DNA from: Aminobacter niigataensis
GTDB lineage: Bacteria; Pseudomonadota; Alphaproteobacteria; Rhizobiales; Rhizobiaceae
Assembly (NCBI RefSeq): GCF_014200015.1
Contig: NZ_JACHOT010000001.1
Span: 248,001-312,000 of the forward strand
DNA length: 64,000 bases
Reading direction: 5' to 3'
The notes beneath the pieces were generated by a model. That model did not search any database. It saw only the letters and a list, made by a program, of their open reading frames with translations, and was not told the DNA's origin. Below, piece by piece: positions 26,762 through 36,352 of this stretch (its first letter is position 1; each line of letters begins with the position of its first letter). The translations under genes were made by a program, and so were the position numbers.

Positions 26762-28429
26762 TTATCGGAACAGTTGCAGGATCGATTGGGGGTTGGCGTT
26801 GGCGATCTGCAGCGACTGGATCGCCAATTGCTGCTGGGTCTGCAGCGCGGTGAGCCTGGTCGACGCCTTGTCCATGTTCGCATCGACGAGCTGACCGACC
26901 CCGCGACTGAGCGAATCCGAAAGGCTTTTTGCGAAATCGGCCTGCAGGTTCAGGCTCTTTTTCAGGGCGCCCAGTTCGCTGGCAGCGGTCATGACCTTCT
27001 TCAGCATGCCGTCGAGACCGGAGATGTAATTGTCCAGATTTGCCGACGGAGCGGAGACGTCGACGTCCATCAGGTCGAAGTCAGGCAATATCCCGACATT
27101 GTCGGCGACATCCCTCAAGGCGATCGTGGATCGCGCGCCGGCGTTCGGATGCACCGTGTCGTCGATGAGCAATCTTACAAAGTTGCTGGTTGCGACGACG
27201 TTGATGCCCTGGCCGTCGAGTGCGTGGTCGAGCAGGACAGCAAGCTGGTCGGGATCGGCCACGATGCCGTCGGTGGTTCCGAGAGCCACGTCGACCATGG
27301 CACGGTCGATGGTGATCCTGACCGGCGTGTTGCCGCTGACTTCGATCTCGAAGCTGAATTCCACATCGTTGTGGACGCGGAAGGGGCCGGCGAAGAGAAG
27401 GCCTGTTGTCGCGTAACTGTCGCGGATGTTTCCAGCCAGCGGATTTTCCAGACCCGCAGCCTGTCCGCCGATGGTCTCGGTCAGCGCCACTGAGACGCTT
27501 GAACCCGACTCTCCCGTCAATTCCTCGCTCCGGATTGCGAACCTGCTCCCTGCGATACTGACGACAGCGGGCGCACCGGCGTCGTTGAGCGCCGCCTCGA
27601 GTACTCTCTGCATCTCGGCGATGGTGTTGATCTGGCCATCGGTGGTTCCGAGTTCGGCGCTGACCAGCGCCTTGTCGATCACGACATCGAAAGTCTGCCC
27701 GGCCGCATGGAGGCCTTCGTCCAGCGTCAAGGTAAAGCGTATCGCCTCGGTGTCGCCAATGGCGACAGCACCGGTGAAGCCGAAGTCCTGGAAGCCCATG
27801 GCCCCATTGGTGTTCAGGCTCTGGCCGCGCTATCCGCCGATGTCTCCCAGGCTCCTGGGATCCGCCTGCAGCGCACCGCCGCCACCGACATTGAACAGGC
27901 TCGTGCGGAGGAGGTTCACGTCAGTCTTGCCGATCGAAGCATGGCCTTCCGGTGACCTGACGAACGAAGACACGATTGCCGTCTTGTAGTCCGAGAGTTC
28001 GGCCAGATTGCCGGGATGTTCGGTGTTCAGCCAGTTCGCTCCGTTGAAATTGGCGGAGGTTGCGATACTTGCGATCTGCTGTTTCAGGTTTTCCAACTCG
28101 GTCTGTATCTTGGCCCGGTTGTCCGGTTGATCCTTGGCGAGGATGACCTTGGCGCTGAAATCCGAAAGCAGTCCTACGGTCGAATCGAGGGCGGTGTAGG
28201 CAATGTCGGCGCGCGCGATGCCGAGGCCAAGGGCGTCGGAAACGGTCGACAGCGCCATGTTGTCGGAACGCATGGTGGTGGCGATCGACCAGTAGGCTGC
28301 ATTGTGCGACGCTTCGGAAATGCGAAGGCCGGTGCTGACCTGGCCTTGCGTCGCCTCAAGGCTCGAGCTTGCGGCCTTCAATGCCTGCAGGGCGGTCATT
28401 GAAGAGGAATTCGTCAATATGCTTGTCAT
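26762..28429 (-). pseudogene. fla: flagellin interrupted by an in-frame amber codon
   Basis: One frame of 556 codons including the final stop. Residues 1-199 contain a flagellin N-terminal domain (TSILTNSSSMTALQALK, then TGLRISEASHNAAYWSIATTMRSD), and the last 100 the C-terminal domain (DKASTRLTALQTQQQLAIQSLQIANANPQSILQLF). Codon 200 (27832-27830) is TAG, in the same frame on both sides, so this is a nonsense change and not a frameshift. Residues about 215-420 hold two related copies of a variable domain. Both termini are needed for polymerisation, so a protein ending at 199 would not assemble. It stands alone with no flagellar neighbours and is probably a decaying paralogue, unless the amber is suppressed or a sequencing error. 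Confidence 0.85.
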
Positions 28430-28734
28430 GCTGATCTGCAAAGTTATGAAATAGTATTTTCGAGTAAATGCAAAGTTTATTTCGTCAACAAATGGATATG
28501 GTATGGTTAATAAATCGTAAACGACGGCCGAAGTCTTGATGGAATTTGCCCGCCGTCGCTCCTGGCGGCGCGCCTGCACATTGCACTTCCGTCCAGGCCA
28601 TGGCGGCGCCTGCTGCGACCCCATCGCTGCTTCGTACAAGCAGAATCGCCTGCCGGCAGAGTTGCAAAGATGATCTGTTGGAGTAACCTTCCCGTCGCGA
28701 ATGCACTTTCCTGTCCAAGGCACATGAGGGGATC
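28430..28734. other. intergenic region between flagellin and nap operon
   Basis: About 305 bases. The 75 bases next to the flagellin start are AT-rich and include TTGACG on the minus strand, a plausible -35 element for the flagellin gene. The part nearer napE is GC-rich. I looked for TTGAT-N4-ATCAA and TTGCG-N4-CGCAA sites that would link nap to Fnr or NnrR and found none. Confidence 0.5.
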
Positions 28735-28926
28735 ATGACCCAGGACCAAGGAAACTCCGGCACCGTTCGGCCTGGTGTTTCCACGCGCCGCAAAGAGCTC
28801 TTGGCGTTCCTCGTTCTGGCCTTCGGAATCTGGCCCATCGTCGCTGTGGGCGTCGTCGGCGGCTACGGCTTCATGGTCTGGATGTGGCAGATCATCTTCG
28901 GGCCGCCCGGGCCTCCGGGAGGTTGA
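28735..28926 (+). CDS. napE: periplasmic nitrate reductase component NapE
   Basis: A 63-residue single-pass membrane protein with the NapE pattern: short polar N terminus, RRKELLAFLVLAFGIWPIVAVGVVGGYGF membrane region and an aromatic W-M-W-Q-I-I-F-G-P-P-G-P-P tail. NapE is a small inner-membrane protein of unknown function found at the head of many nap operons. It begins the napEFDABC cluster; napF starts four bases after its stop. Confidence 0.88.
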   Translation: MTQDQGNSGTVRPGVSTRRKELLAFLVLAFGIWPIVAVGVVGGYGFMVWMWQIIFGPPGPPGG

Positions 28927-28930
28927 GCCG

Positions 28931-29434
28931 ATGGCGGTGCCGGCCAGCATCAGCCGCAGGTCGTTCCTGACCGGGCGCGACGAACAGCCGGTGCGAAGAA
29001 TCCTGCCTCCCGGCATGCTTGAAGATGGGCTTGCCTCCTGCACCGGTTGCGGTGCCTGTGTCGAAGCCTGCCCGACCGCCATCATCGCGCTGGTCGAAGG
29101 CAAGCCGTCGCTAAATTTCCAGGCCGGCGAGTGCCTGCTTTGCGGCGACTGCGCCACGGTTTGCCCGGAACCCGTTTTCGACCGCGCTGCGCCGCCCGCC
29201 TTTTCGCATGTCGTGGCCATTTCAGACGCCTGCCTGGCCCGCAGCGAGGTGTCCTGCATGACTTGCCGCGACGCCTGCCCGGAAGCGGCGATTGCATTTC
29301 GGCCGCGCATCGGCGGACCATTCGTGCCGGAGTTGAACGAGAGTGCCTGCACCGGCTGCGGTGCCTGTATTGGGCTATGCCCGTCGCAGGCGATTGCGGT
29401 CGCGTCACGCATGCCGGAGGCCGTCGATGGCTGA
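28931..29434 (+). CDS. napF: ferredoxin-type protein NapF
   Basis: A 167-residue cytosolic protein with three groups of [4Fe-4S] cysteines: CTGCGACVEACP, CLLCGDCATVCP and the C-terminal CTGCGACIGLCP, plus CMTCRDACP between them. The basic N terminus (SRRSFLTGR) resembles the NapF segment that contacts NapA. NapF helps load the iron-sulfur cluster or maintain NapA before export. Start ATG at 28931; the end overlaps napD by eight bases. Confidence 0.9.
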   Translation: MAVPASISRRSFLTGRDEQPVRRILPPGMLEDGLASCTGCGACVEACPTAIIALVEGKPSLNFQAGECLLCGDCATVCPEPVFDRAAPPAFSHVVAISDACLARSEVSCMTCRDACPEAAIAFRPRIGGPFVPELNESACTGCGACIGLCPSQAIAVASRMPEAVDG

Positions 29435-29693
29435 CGAAAGACGCTACCACCACATATCGAGCGCGGTGATCGCCGTCATGCCCGGGCGGCTGGCCGAAGT
29501 GGCCGATGCGATCGTCGCCATGGGCGGCCCGGAAATCAGGGCGCAGGAAAACAACCGCATCGTGGTCGTGATGGAAGGCAAAAGCGCCGGCGAGCTGGGC
29601 GCGCAGCTCACAGCGCTTGGCGCCCTCGACGGCGTGGTCGCGGCCAACATGGTCTTTGAACATATCGAGGAACTGGAGGGCTCGGCACCATGA
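29427..29693 (+). CDS. napD: NapA signal-peptide chaperone NapD
   Basis: An 88-residue NapD-family protein with the ferredoxin-like fold pattern: [31 protein letters not shown], a middle strand IVVVMEG, and a C-terminal [14 protein letters not shown]. NapD binds the twin-arginine signal of NapA and prevents export before cofactor insertion. It overlaps napF at its start and napA at its stop (ATGA). Confidence 0.9.
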   Translation: MADERRYHHISSAVIAVMPGRLAEVADAIVAMGGPEIRAQENNRIVVVMEGKSAGELGAQLTALGALDGVVAANMVFEHIEELEGSAP

Positions 29694-32194
29694 CCGCAGA
29701 ATTGAACCGACGCGAGCTCCTGAAGGCGCAGGCGGCTGCCGTTGCGGCTGCAACGGCAGGCATTGCACTGCCGGCGTCGGCGCAGCCCATCCCCGGCGGG
29801 GTCGGCTCGCTGGAGATCAAGTGGTCGAAGGCGCCGTGCCGCTTCTGCGGCACCGGCTGCGGCGTCATGGTCGGCGTCAAGGACGGCCAGGTGGTCGCCA
29901 GCCATGGCGACACCCAGGCCGAGGTCAACCGCGGCCTCAACTGCGTGAAGGGCTATTTCCTGTCCAAGATCATGTATGGCGCCGACCGGCTGACGACGCC
30001 TTTGATGCGCAAGCGCAACGGCGTCTACGACAAGGACGGCGAGTTCGAGCCGGTGAGCTGGGACGAGGCCTTCGGCCTGATGGCCGAGCGGGTCAAGGCG
30101 GTGCTCAAGGAGAAGGGACCAACGGCACTAGGCATGTTCGGCTCCGGCCAGTGGACCATCTTCGAAGGTTACGCCGCGACCAAGCTGATGCGCGCCGGCT
30201 TCCGCTCCAACAATCTCGATCCCAACGCCCGCCACTGCATGGCATCCGCCGCCTACGCCTTCATACGCACCTTCGGCATGGACGAGCCGATGGGCTGCTA
30301 CGACGATTTCGAGGCTGCCGACGCCTTCGTGCTGTGGGGCTCGAACATGGCCGAGATGCATCCGATCCTGTGGACGCGTCTGGCCGACCGGCGATTGGGA
30401 CATGAGCACGTCAAGGTGGCGGTGCTGTCGACCTTCACCCATCGCAGCATGGACCTTGCAGACATTCCTGTCGTGTTCAAGCCCGGAACCGACCTCGCCA
30501 TCCTCAACTACATCGCCAACCACATCATCACGACGGGCCGGGTCAACGAGGACTTCGTCAAGAACCATACCGTGTTCATGCGCGGCGAGACCGACATCGG
30601 TTACGGCCTGAGGCCGGAAGATCCGCGCGAGGTTGCCGCCAAGGGCGCGGCCAATGCCGCAAACATGGAGCCGACGGACTTCGAGGCGTTCAAGAAGCTG
30701 GTTTCGGAATACACGCTGGACAAGGTCGCCGAACTGACCGGCGTCGAGAAGGGATTTCTCGAAGAGCTTGCCGAACTCTACGCTGATCCCGGCCGCAAGG
30801 TGATGTCGCTGTGGACGATGGGCTTCAACCAGCATGTGCGCGGGGTCTGGGCCAACCAGATGGTCTACAACCTGCATCTGCTGACAGGCAAAATCTCCGA
30901 GCCGGGCAACAGCCCGTTCTCGCTGACCGGCCAGCCCTCGGCCTGCGGCACGGCGCGCGAGGTCGGTACCTTCGCCCATCGCCTGCCGGCCGACATGGTG
31001 GTCACCAATCCCGAGCACCGCAAGCACGCCGAGGAAATCTGGAAGCTGCCGCCCGGTCTCTTGCCCGACAAGCCGGGCTTCCACGCGGTCGAGCAGGACC
31101 GGATGCTCAAGGACGGCAAGCTCAATTTCTACTGGGTGCAGGTCAACAACAACATCCAGGCTTCGCCCAACAGCAGCAACGAGGCCTATCCCGGCTATCG
31201 CAACCCGGACAATTTCATTGTCGTCTCCGACGCCTACCCGACCGTGACGACGATGTCGGCCGACATCATCCTGCCCGCCGCGATGTGGGTCGAGAAGGAG
31301 GGCGCCTACGGCAATGCCGAGCGCCGCACCCATGTCTGGCATCAACTGGTCCAGGCCCCCGGCGAGGCGCGCTCGGACCTTTGGCAACTGGCCGAGTTCT
31401 CGAAGCATTTCACCACCGACGAGGTCTGGCCGAAGGAAATCCTCGACGCCAATCCGGACTATCGCGGCAAGACGCTGTTCGACGTGCTGTTCGGCAACGG
31501 CAATGTCGACAAGTTCCCGCGTAGCGAGATCAACCCGGACTACGCCAACAACGAGGCCACCGAGTTCGGCTTTTACATCCAGAAGGGCCTGTTCGAGGAA
31601 TATGCCACCTTCGGCCGCGGTCACGGCCACGACCTGGCGCCCTACGACACCTATCACGAGGTGCGCGGGCTGCGCTGGCCGGTGGTCGACGGCAAGGAAA
31701 CGCGCTGGCGCTACCGGGAGGGCCTCGACCCTTATGTGAAGCCGGGCGAGGGGGTCAAGTTCTACGGCCGCCCCGACGGCAGGGCGGTGATCCTTGCCGT
31801 GCCCTACGAGCCGCCGGCGGAATCGCCCGACGAGGAGTTCGACATCTGGCTGGTCACCGGGCGCGTGCTCGAGCACTGGCACTCCGGCTCGATGACGCTG
31901 CGCGTGCCCGAGCTCTACAAGGCATTCCCCGGCGCGCGCTGCTTCATGAATGCCGACGACGCGCGCAAGCGCGGCATCAACCAGGGCGCAGAGGTGCGGG
32001 TGATCTCGCGGCGCGGCGAAATCCGCTCGCGCATCGAGACGCGCGGGCGCAACCGGATGCCGAGCGGGGTGATCTTCGTGCCGTGGTTCGACGCCAGCCA
32101 GCTCATCAACAAGGTCACCCTCGACGCCACCGATCCCATCTCCAAGCAGACGGATTTCAAGAAATGCGCAGTCAAGATCGTTCCGGTCGCATGA
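29690..32194 (+). CDS. napA: periplasmic nitrate reductase catalytic subunit NapA
   Basis: An 834-residue molybdopterin enzyme. The Tat signal is visible as [26 protein letters not shown]. Four cysteines for the [4Fe-4S] cluster follow in [10 protein letters not shown] (from about residue 50) and NCVKG (about 85). The bis-MGD domains include [23 protein letters not shown] with the Mo-ligand cysteine, and the C-terminal [15 protein letters not shown]. It reduces nitrate to nitrite in the periplasm with electrons from NapC through NapB. Length is usual. It overlaps napD and napB by four bases each. Confidence 0.96.
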   Translation: MTAELNRRELLKAQAAAVAAATAGIALPASAQPIPGGVGSLEIKWSKAPCRFCGTGCGVMVGVKDGQVVASHGDTQAEVNRGLNCVKGYFLSKIMYGADRLTTPLMRKRNGVYDKDGEFEPVSWDEAFGLMAERVKAVLKEKGPTALGMFGSGQWTIFEGYAATKLMRAGFRSNNLDPNARHCMASAAYAFIRTFGMDEPMGCYDDFEAADAFVLWGSNMAEMHPILWTRLADRRLGHEHVKVAVLSTFTHRSMDLADIPVVFKPGTDLAILNYIANHIITTGRVNEDFVKNHTVFMRGETDIGYGLRPEDPREVAAKGAANAANMEPTDFEAFKKLVSEYTLDKVAELTGVEKGFLEELAELYADPGRKVMSLWTMGFNQHVRGVWANQMVYNLHLLTGKISEPGNSPFSLTGQPSACGTAREVGTFAHRLPADMVVTNPEHRKHAEEIWKLPPGLLPDKPGFHAVEQDRMLKDGKLNFYWVQVNNNIQASPNSSNEAYPGYRNPDNFIVVSDAYPTVTTMSADIILPAAMWVEKEGAYGNAERRTHVWHQLVQAPGEARSDLWQLAEFSKHFTTDEVWPKEILDANPDYRGKTLFDVLFGNGNVDKFPRSEINPDYANNEATEFGFYIQKGLFEEYATFGRGHGHDLAPYDTYHEVRGLRWPVVDGKETRWRYREGLDPYVKPGEGVKFYGRPDGRAVILAVPYEPPAESPDEEFDIWLVTGRVLEHWHSGSMTLRVPELYKAFPGARCFMNADDARKRGINQGAEVRVISRRGEIRSRIETRGRNRMPSGVIFVPWFDASQLINKVTLDATDPISKQTDFKKCAVKIVPVA

Positions 32195-32667
32195 GCTTGC
32201 GGCGCAGCGTCCCTGCGCTTGTCTTCGTCACGCTGTTCTGCGCGGGCACGGCTGCTCTGGCCCAGATGGCCGCCGACAAGTCCCCCGAACTGACGGGGCC
32301 ACCGTCGCCGATGGAGACGATCCCGGCGGCGCCGGTTCCCAAATGGGTGACCGACGACGTTCGCAAGATGCGCGCCTATCCCGAGCAGCCGCCAGTCATC
32401 CCGCATTCGATCGAGGGCTATCAGCTCTCGGTCAACACCAACCGCTGCCTGTCCTGCCACAAGCGCGAGTTCACCCAGAGTTCGGGCGCGCCGATGATCA
32501 GCGTCACTCACTACATGACGCGCGAGGGTCAGATGTTGGCCGACGTCTCGCCGCGGCGCTATTTCTGCACCGAATGCCACGTGCCGCAGGCGGATGTGCG
32601 GCCACTGGTCGAGAACCGTTTCAAGGACATGAGCGAACTGGGCTTCAAGCCCGCCGGCAGCGAGTAG
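32191..32667 (+). CDS. napB: periplasmic nitrate reductase diheme cytochrome c NapB
   Basis: A 158-residue protein with a Sec signal ([23 protein letters not shown]) and two heme c sites, CLSCH and [18 protein letters not shown]-like and ISVTHYM segments are typical of NapB. It passes electrons from NapC to NapA. Start ATG at 32191 overlaps the napA stop. Confidence 0.94.
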   Translation: MSLRRSVPALVFVTLFCAGTAALAQMAADKSPELTGPPSPMETIPAAPVPKWVTDDVRKMRAYPEQPPVIPHSIEGYQLSVNTNRCLSCHKREFTQSSGAPMISVTHYMTREGQMLADVSPRRYFCTECHVPQADVRPLVENRFKDMSELGFKPAGSE

Positions 32668-32671
32668 GCCC

Positions 32672-33388
32672 ATGCAACGATTGAAAGAGTGGCTGCTATG
32701 GGCGTGGCAGATCGTCAGTACACCGGCCGGCACGCTGAGCCTCGGCTTCCTGACGCTCGGCGGCTTTGTCGGCGGCGTCATGTTCTGGGGCGCGTTCAAC
32801 ACCGCGCTGGAGGTCACCAACACGGAGAAATTCTGCACCTCGTGCCATGAGATGCGCGACAACGTCTACCAGGAACTGACCCATACGATCCACTTCGCCA
32901 ACCGGTCAGGCGTGCGTGCGTCCTGTCCGGATTGTCATGTGCCGCACCAATGGACAGACAAGATCGCCCGCAAGATGCAGGCCTCGAAGGAGGTCTGGGG
33001 CAAGATTTTCGGGACGATCGACACCCGGCGCAAGTTCCTCGACAAGCGACTGGAGCTTGCCCAGCACGAATGGGCGCGGCTGAAGGCCAATGACAGCCTC
33101 GAATGCCGCAACTGCCACTCGTCGGTGGCGATGGACCTGACGCGCCAGACCCAGCGCGCCGCCGAAATCCACACGCGCTACCTGCTTTCCGGCAAGGCGA
33201 CCTGCATCGACTGCCACAAGGGCATCGCCCACGAACTGCCCAACATGAAGGGCATCGCACCCGGCTGGCAGGTGCCGCCGGAACTGCAGGGCAACCAGTT
33301 GCCGCAATCCTCGGCCGTCGATGCCCTCGACCGCTACGTCAAGGCTTCCCATGCCGGCTTGCCCATGGAAGCCATGGCGCTGGACTGA
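32672..33388 (+). CDS. napC: membrane tetraheme cytochrome c NapC
   Basis: A 238-residue NapC/NirT-family quinol dehydrogenase. One N-terminal membrane anchor (about residues 14-42) precedes four heme sites: CTSCHE, CPDCHV, CRNCHS and CIDCHK. It oxidises membrane quinol and feeds NapB. It ends the nap operon; a gap of about 90 bases with an NnrR-like site follows. Confidence 0.94.
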   Translation: MQRLKEWLLWAWQIVSTPAGTLSLGFLTLGGFVGGVMFWGAFNTALEVTNTEKFCTSCHEMRDNVYQELTHTIHFANRSGVRASCPDCHVPHQWTDKIARKMQASKEVWGKIFGTIDTRRKFLDKRLELAQHEWARLKANDSLECRNCHSSVAMDLTRQTQRAAEIHTRYLLSGKATCIDCHKGIAHELPNMKGIAPGWQVPPELQGNQLPQSSAVDALDRYVKASHAGLPMEAMALD

Positions 33389-33411
33389 GGCCGGCGCAAT
33401 CCGCGTTCTGT

Positions 33412-33425
33412 TTGTCCGCGCGCAA
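33412..33425. promoter_or_regulatory. weak NnrR-like box before the DUF1858 gene
   Basis: TTGTC-CGCG-CGCAA matches eight of ten defined bases of TTGCG-N4-CGCAA and lies 54 bases before the ATG at 33480. It is weaker than the other sites in the cluster and could be chance. Confidence 0.4.
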
Positions 33426-33479
33426 TGATCGCGAGGCCGGAAACGTCCATTGTCGTGGCTTCACAAGCGGCGAGCGACG

Positions 33480-33680
33480 ATGAAGCCACGTTTCAACGAC
33501 GACATGAGCATGGACGCGATCATGCGCCAATGGCCGGGAACCATACGCGTGATGCTCGGCCACGGCCTGATCTGCGTCGGCTGCCCGATCGCCTCGTTCC
33601 ACACCGTTGCAGATGCCGCGCGGGAGCATCACCTGGACGAGGACGTGCTGGTTCGCGACCTGACGAGCGCGATGAAGTGA
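33480..33680 (+). CDS. DUF1858 small protein (disulfide-prone CxGCP motif)
   Basis: A 66-residue protein with the DUF1858 pattern: MSMDAIMRQWPGTIRVMLGHGLICVGCPIASFHTV, in which the C-V-G-C pair is invariant, then EHHLDEDVLVRDL. Members are frequent in denitrification and hybrid-cluster contexts, sometimes fused to hemerythrin-like (ScdA/RIC) iron-sulfur repair proteins. A role in NO damage repair or redox sensing is plausible but unproven. Confidence 0.82.
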   Translation: MKPRFNDDMSMDAIMRQWPGTIRVMLGHGLICVGCPIASFHTVADAAREHHLDEDVLVRDLTSAMK

Positions 33681-33696
33681 GGACGCAGACTGCCCG

Positions 33697-34401
33697 TCAG
33701 CCCTTGTCGGCGCGCCCTTCGGCCAGCGCGAACAGCCGGTGCGGCTCGACCACGGTGACCTTTTGGCGTCCGCTTTTGACCAGCCCCTTTTCCTCCCAGG
33801 CGGTGAGCAGCCGGCTGACGGTGTGCAGCGTCGTGCCCGTCATCTCGGCGATGTCCTGGCGCGAAATCGGGAAGTCGATGAGGATGCCTTCCTCGGTCTT
33901 GCGTCCCGTCTGCTTGACCAGCCGCAACAGCGCGTGGGCGACGCGCTGCTCGACCTGCTCGGTGGCCAGCTCGACGACGCGGGCCTGGGCCTCCTGGAGC
34001 CGGGTGCCGACAGTCTTGTAGGTGCCCGTGGCAAAGCTCGGAAAGGACCCGGCCAGGTCGGGCCACAGATTGCCCGGCCAGGCGAGCACGACGCAGTCGA
34101 CGGCGGCAACGGCGCTGGCGGGGTAGGTGGTGCGTCCCAGCGCATGAGCGATGCCCATCAGCTCACCCGGGCTGATGTAGCGGACGATGACCTGCTGGCC
34201 GTCCGGCGTCGTCTTGACGACGCGAACGTGGCCGTCGAGCAGGAGGAAGAAGGAGTGCGCGTCACCTTCCTGCTCGAAGACCGTCTGGTCCTTGGCGATG
34301 CGCAGCGAACGCGCCTGCTGGAGGACACGGTCGAGATCCGCCGGGGTCATGCCCTGGAAGACGGGCAAGCCGGCGATTAGCGAGCGGTCAAGACGGCTCA
34401 T
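33697..34401 (-). CDS. nnrR: Crp/Fnr-family NO-responsive regulator NnrR
   Basis: A 234-residue Crp/Fnr protein with an N-terminal cyclic-nucleotide-binding-like beta barrel (about 20-130), a dimerisation helix and a C-terminal helix-turn-helix. There is no N-terminal cysteine cluster, so it is not an oxygen-sensing Fnr. The recognition helix reads TTLHTVSRLLTAWEEKGLV, with histidine where Fnr has the glutamate contacting TTGAT; this fits the TTGCG half-sites repeated through this cluster. It lies divergent from pseudoazurin with a TTGCG/ATCAA site between. The start at 34401 has a better fit than one 17 codons upstream. NO sensing is inferred from family. Confidence 0.8.
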   Translation of the reverse strand: MSRLDRSLIAGLPVFQGMTPADLDRVLQQARSLRIAKDQTVFEQEGDAHSFFLLLDGHVRVVKTTPDGQQVIVRYISPGELMGIAHALGRTTYPASAVAAVDCVVLAWPGNLWPDLAGSFPSFATGTYKTVGTRLQEAQARVVELATEQVEQRVAHALLRLVKQTGRKTEEGILIDFPISRQDIAEMTGTTLHTVSRLLTAWEEKGLVKSGRQKVTVVEPHRLFALAEGRADKG

Positions 34402-34463
34402 TTCAGTTGCTCCTGCGAGTGCCCGATCCTGCTCTCCGAAACCACAGATCATCTCGCTGCGGT

Positions 34464-34477
34464 TTGCGCTGGATCAA
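34464..34477. promoter_or_regulatory. NnrR/Dnr box between nnrR and pseudoazurin
   Basis: TTGCG-CTGG-ATCAA, a hybrid of the NnrR half-site TTGCG and the Fnr/Dnr half-site ATCAA. It sits 71 bases before the pseudoazurin start and 63 before the nnrR start, so it could control both genes. Confidence 0.65.
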
Positions 34478-34547
34478 AGTGTCCCCAGCAAAAACGACAT
34501 AGGCAAGGCCCAACGGCTGGAGCCGTCGTGAAAGGAAAGAAAAGATC

Positions 34548-34991
34548 ATGAAATACGCCATTGCCACCGCAGCCGCGTTCGCAGCCATGCTTCTGGCCGG
34601 TGTCGCGCAGGCCGCCGAAATCGAGATCCAGATGCTCAACAAGGGCGAAAAGGGCGCGATGGTGTTCCAGCCCGATTTCGTCGTTGCCGCACCCGGCGAT
34701 ACCATCACCTTCGTGCCGACCGACAAGTCTCACGACGCCGAAAGCATCAAGGGCATGATCCCGGAGGGGGCGACGCCCTTCAAGGGCAAGATGAATGAGA
34801 AGATTTCCGTCACCCTCGACAAGGAAGGCGTCTACGGCGTCAAGTGCACGCCGCACTACGGCATGGGCATGGTGGCACTGATCGTGGTCGGCAAGCCGAC
34901 CAATCTCGAGCAGGCCAAGGCCGTCAAGCAGATGGGCAAGGCCAAGAAGTCGTTCGAAGTGCTTCTCGCGCAGGTGCCCGCAGGCAACTGA
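34548..34991 (+). CDS. pseudoazurin (blue copper electron carrier)
   Basis: A 147-residue periplasmic cupredoxin. The Sec signal ends near residue 22 (VAQAAEIEIQML). Type-1 copper ligands are H62, C100, H103 and M108 in the pattern C-x2-H-x4-M, exactly as in pseudoazurin. It carries electrons from the bc1 complex to the copper nitrite reductase NirK encoded nearby. GAAAGGAAAG lies upstream of the start, and an NnrR/Dnr box precedes it. Confidence 0.93.
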   Translation: MKYAIATAAAFAAMLLAGVAQAAEIEIQMLNKGEKGAMVFQPDFVVAAPGDTITFVPTDKSHDAESIKGMIPEGATPFKGKMNEKISVTLDKEGVYGVKCTPHYGMGMVALIVVGKPTNLEQAKAVKQMGKAKKSFEVLLAQVPAGN

Positions 34992-35069
34992 GTGCGGGGC
35001 ATTCAAATCTGTCTCTAAGCCAGCCGGGTGGAGTGGTTCCACCCGGCATTTCCCGTTGGAGGGGCTGTC

Positions 35070-36275
35070 ATGGCTATTCCACGCGTTCGGCCGGGAAACT
35101 ATCCCGCCGTGCTTTCCTACGGCTTTAGGCCGTTCTTCCTGCTCGGCTCGCTCTATGCGGGCCTGACCATCCTGGCGTGGTTGCCGATGCTCTACGGGCG
35201 GCTGGAGACGGCGAGCGTCTTCACCCCGGTCGACTGGCATATCCATGAAATGATCTTCGGCTATGTCGCGGCCATCGTCACCGGGTTCCTGCTCACCGCC
35301 ATCCCCAACTGGACGGGCCGGCTGCCCGTGCAGGGGCTGCCGCTGGCGGTACTGGTGGCGATCTGGCTGGCCGGCCGTTTCGCGGTGTTCTTCTCGGCCG
35401 ACATCGGCTGGCTCGCCGCCGCCGTGATCGACAGTTCGTTCCTGCTGGCGGTCGCCGTGGCAGCCGCCGTCGAGATCATCGCCGGCCGCAACTGGCGCAA
35501 TCTCAAGGTGCTTGTGCCGGTCGGCGTCCTGTTTGCCGCCAATGTCGCCTACCATCTCGAAGTGCATTTCAACGGCGAGGCCGACATCGCCCGGCGGCTC
35601 GGGATCGGCGCGACCGTGGTGCTGATCATGATCATCGGCGGCCGCATCATCCCGAGCTTCACCCGCAACTGGCTGGCGCGCCAGGCTCCGGGGCGGTTGC
35701 CGGTGCCATTCAACCGCTTCGATGCTGTCACGATCTTGGGCTCGGCAGCCGCGCTTCTGGCCTGGACCTGCTTCCCGGATCATGTGGCGGGCGGCGCAGC
35801 ACTGCTCGCGGCAGGGGCGCTCAACGTGGCAAGGCTCAGTCGCTGGGCCGGCGAGCGCACCTGGCACGATCCGCTGGTGGTCATCCTGCACGTGGCTTAT
35901 GCCTTCGTGCCGGTCGGGTTCGTGCTGGCAGCGCTTGCGGTCCTCCTGCCCGAAGTCGTGGCACCGCCCGCAGGCCTACATGCCTTCGGCACCGGCGCAA
36001 TCGGCGCGATGACGCTTGCGGTGATGTCGCGGGCTACGCTTGGGCATACGGGACACGCGCTGCATGCCGGCAACGCCACCTGCATGGTCTTCGTTGCAGT
36101 CGTCGCGTCGGCAATCCTCAGAATCGCCTACGCTTTCCTGCCCGGCATGACACCGCTGCTGCATGTCTCGGCTGCTGCTTGGACGCTCGCTTTCCTGGGC
36201 TATGCGGCAGTCTATGGCGGCATGCTGCTGCGTCCCAAGCTGCGCGCGCGGCAAGCCAACCCTGCACCGTCGTGA
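35070..36275 (+). CDS. nnrS: heme/copper membrane protein NnrS
   Basis: A 401-residue polytopic protein with about 12 hydrophobic helices. Typical NnrS motifs are SYGFRPFFLLGSLYA, DWHIHEMIFGY, with the histidines thought to bind metal, and GGRIIPSFTRNWL. NnrS protects cells against NO-derived damage and iron-dinitrosyl formation and belongs to the NnrR regulon in rhizobia. The ATG at 35070 has GGAGGGG eight bases upstream; an in-frame ATG at 35028 is less likely. Probably co-transcribed with pseudoazurin. Confidence 0.92.
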   Translation: MAIPRVRPGNYPAVLSYGFRPFFLLGSLYAGLTILAWLPMLYGRLETASVFTPVDWHIHEMIFGYVAAIVTGFLLTAIPNWTGRLPVQGLPLAVLVAIWLAGRFAVFFSADIGWLAAAVIDSSFLLAVAVAAAVEIIAGRNWRNLKVLVPVGVLFAANVAYHLEVHFNGEADIARRLGIGATVVLIMIIGGRIIPSFTRNWLARQAPGRLPVPFNRFDAVTILGSAAALLAWTCFPDHVAGGAALLAAGALNVARLSRWAGERTWHDPLVVILHVAYAFVPVGFVLAALAVLLPEVVAPPAGLHAFGTGAIGAMTLAVMSRATLGHTGHALHAGNATCMVFVAVVASAILRIAYAFLPGMTPLLHVSAAAWTLAFLGYAAVYGGMLLRPKLRARQANPAPS

Positions 36276-36305
36276 CAAGGTTGGCCTGAACTGCCGGAAA
36301 CTAAG

Positions 36306-36339
36306 AAGGCCCGGATCTCCATCGGAGGTCCGGGCCTTT
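36306..36339. terminator. bidirectional intrinsic terminator between nnrS and nirV
   Basis: AAGGCCCGGATCTCC and GGAGGTCCGGGCCTT pair over about 15 bases (one mismatch) with a three-base loop; short T-runs occur on both strands. It lies between two convergent genes and can serve both. Confidence 0.8.
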
Positions 36340-36352
36340 GCCATCGGATCGC

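Noticed and set aside
27799-27832. Flagellin break read as a frameshift between two genes
   Set aside because: Codon counting shows both halves in the same frame (27829 to 27799 is a multiple of three), so the break is one stop codon and not a frameshift.
28430-28734. Fnr or NnrR box before napE
   Set aside because: Only fragments such as TTGCAAAGATGATC were seen; the right half does not match either consensus.
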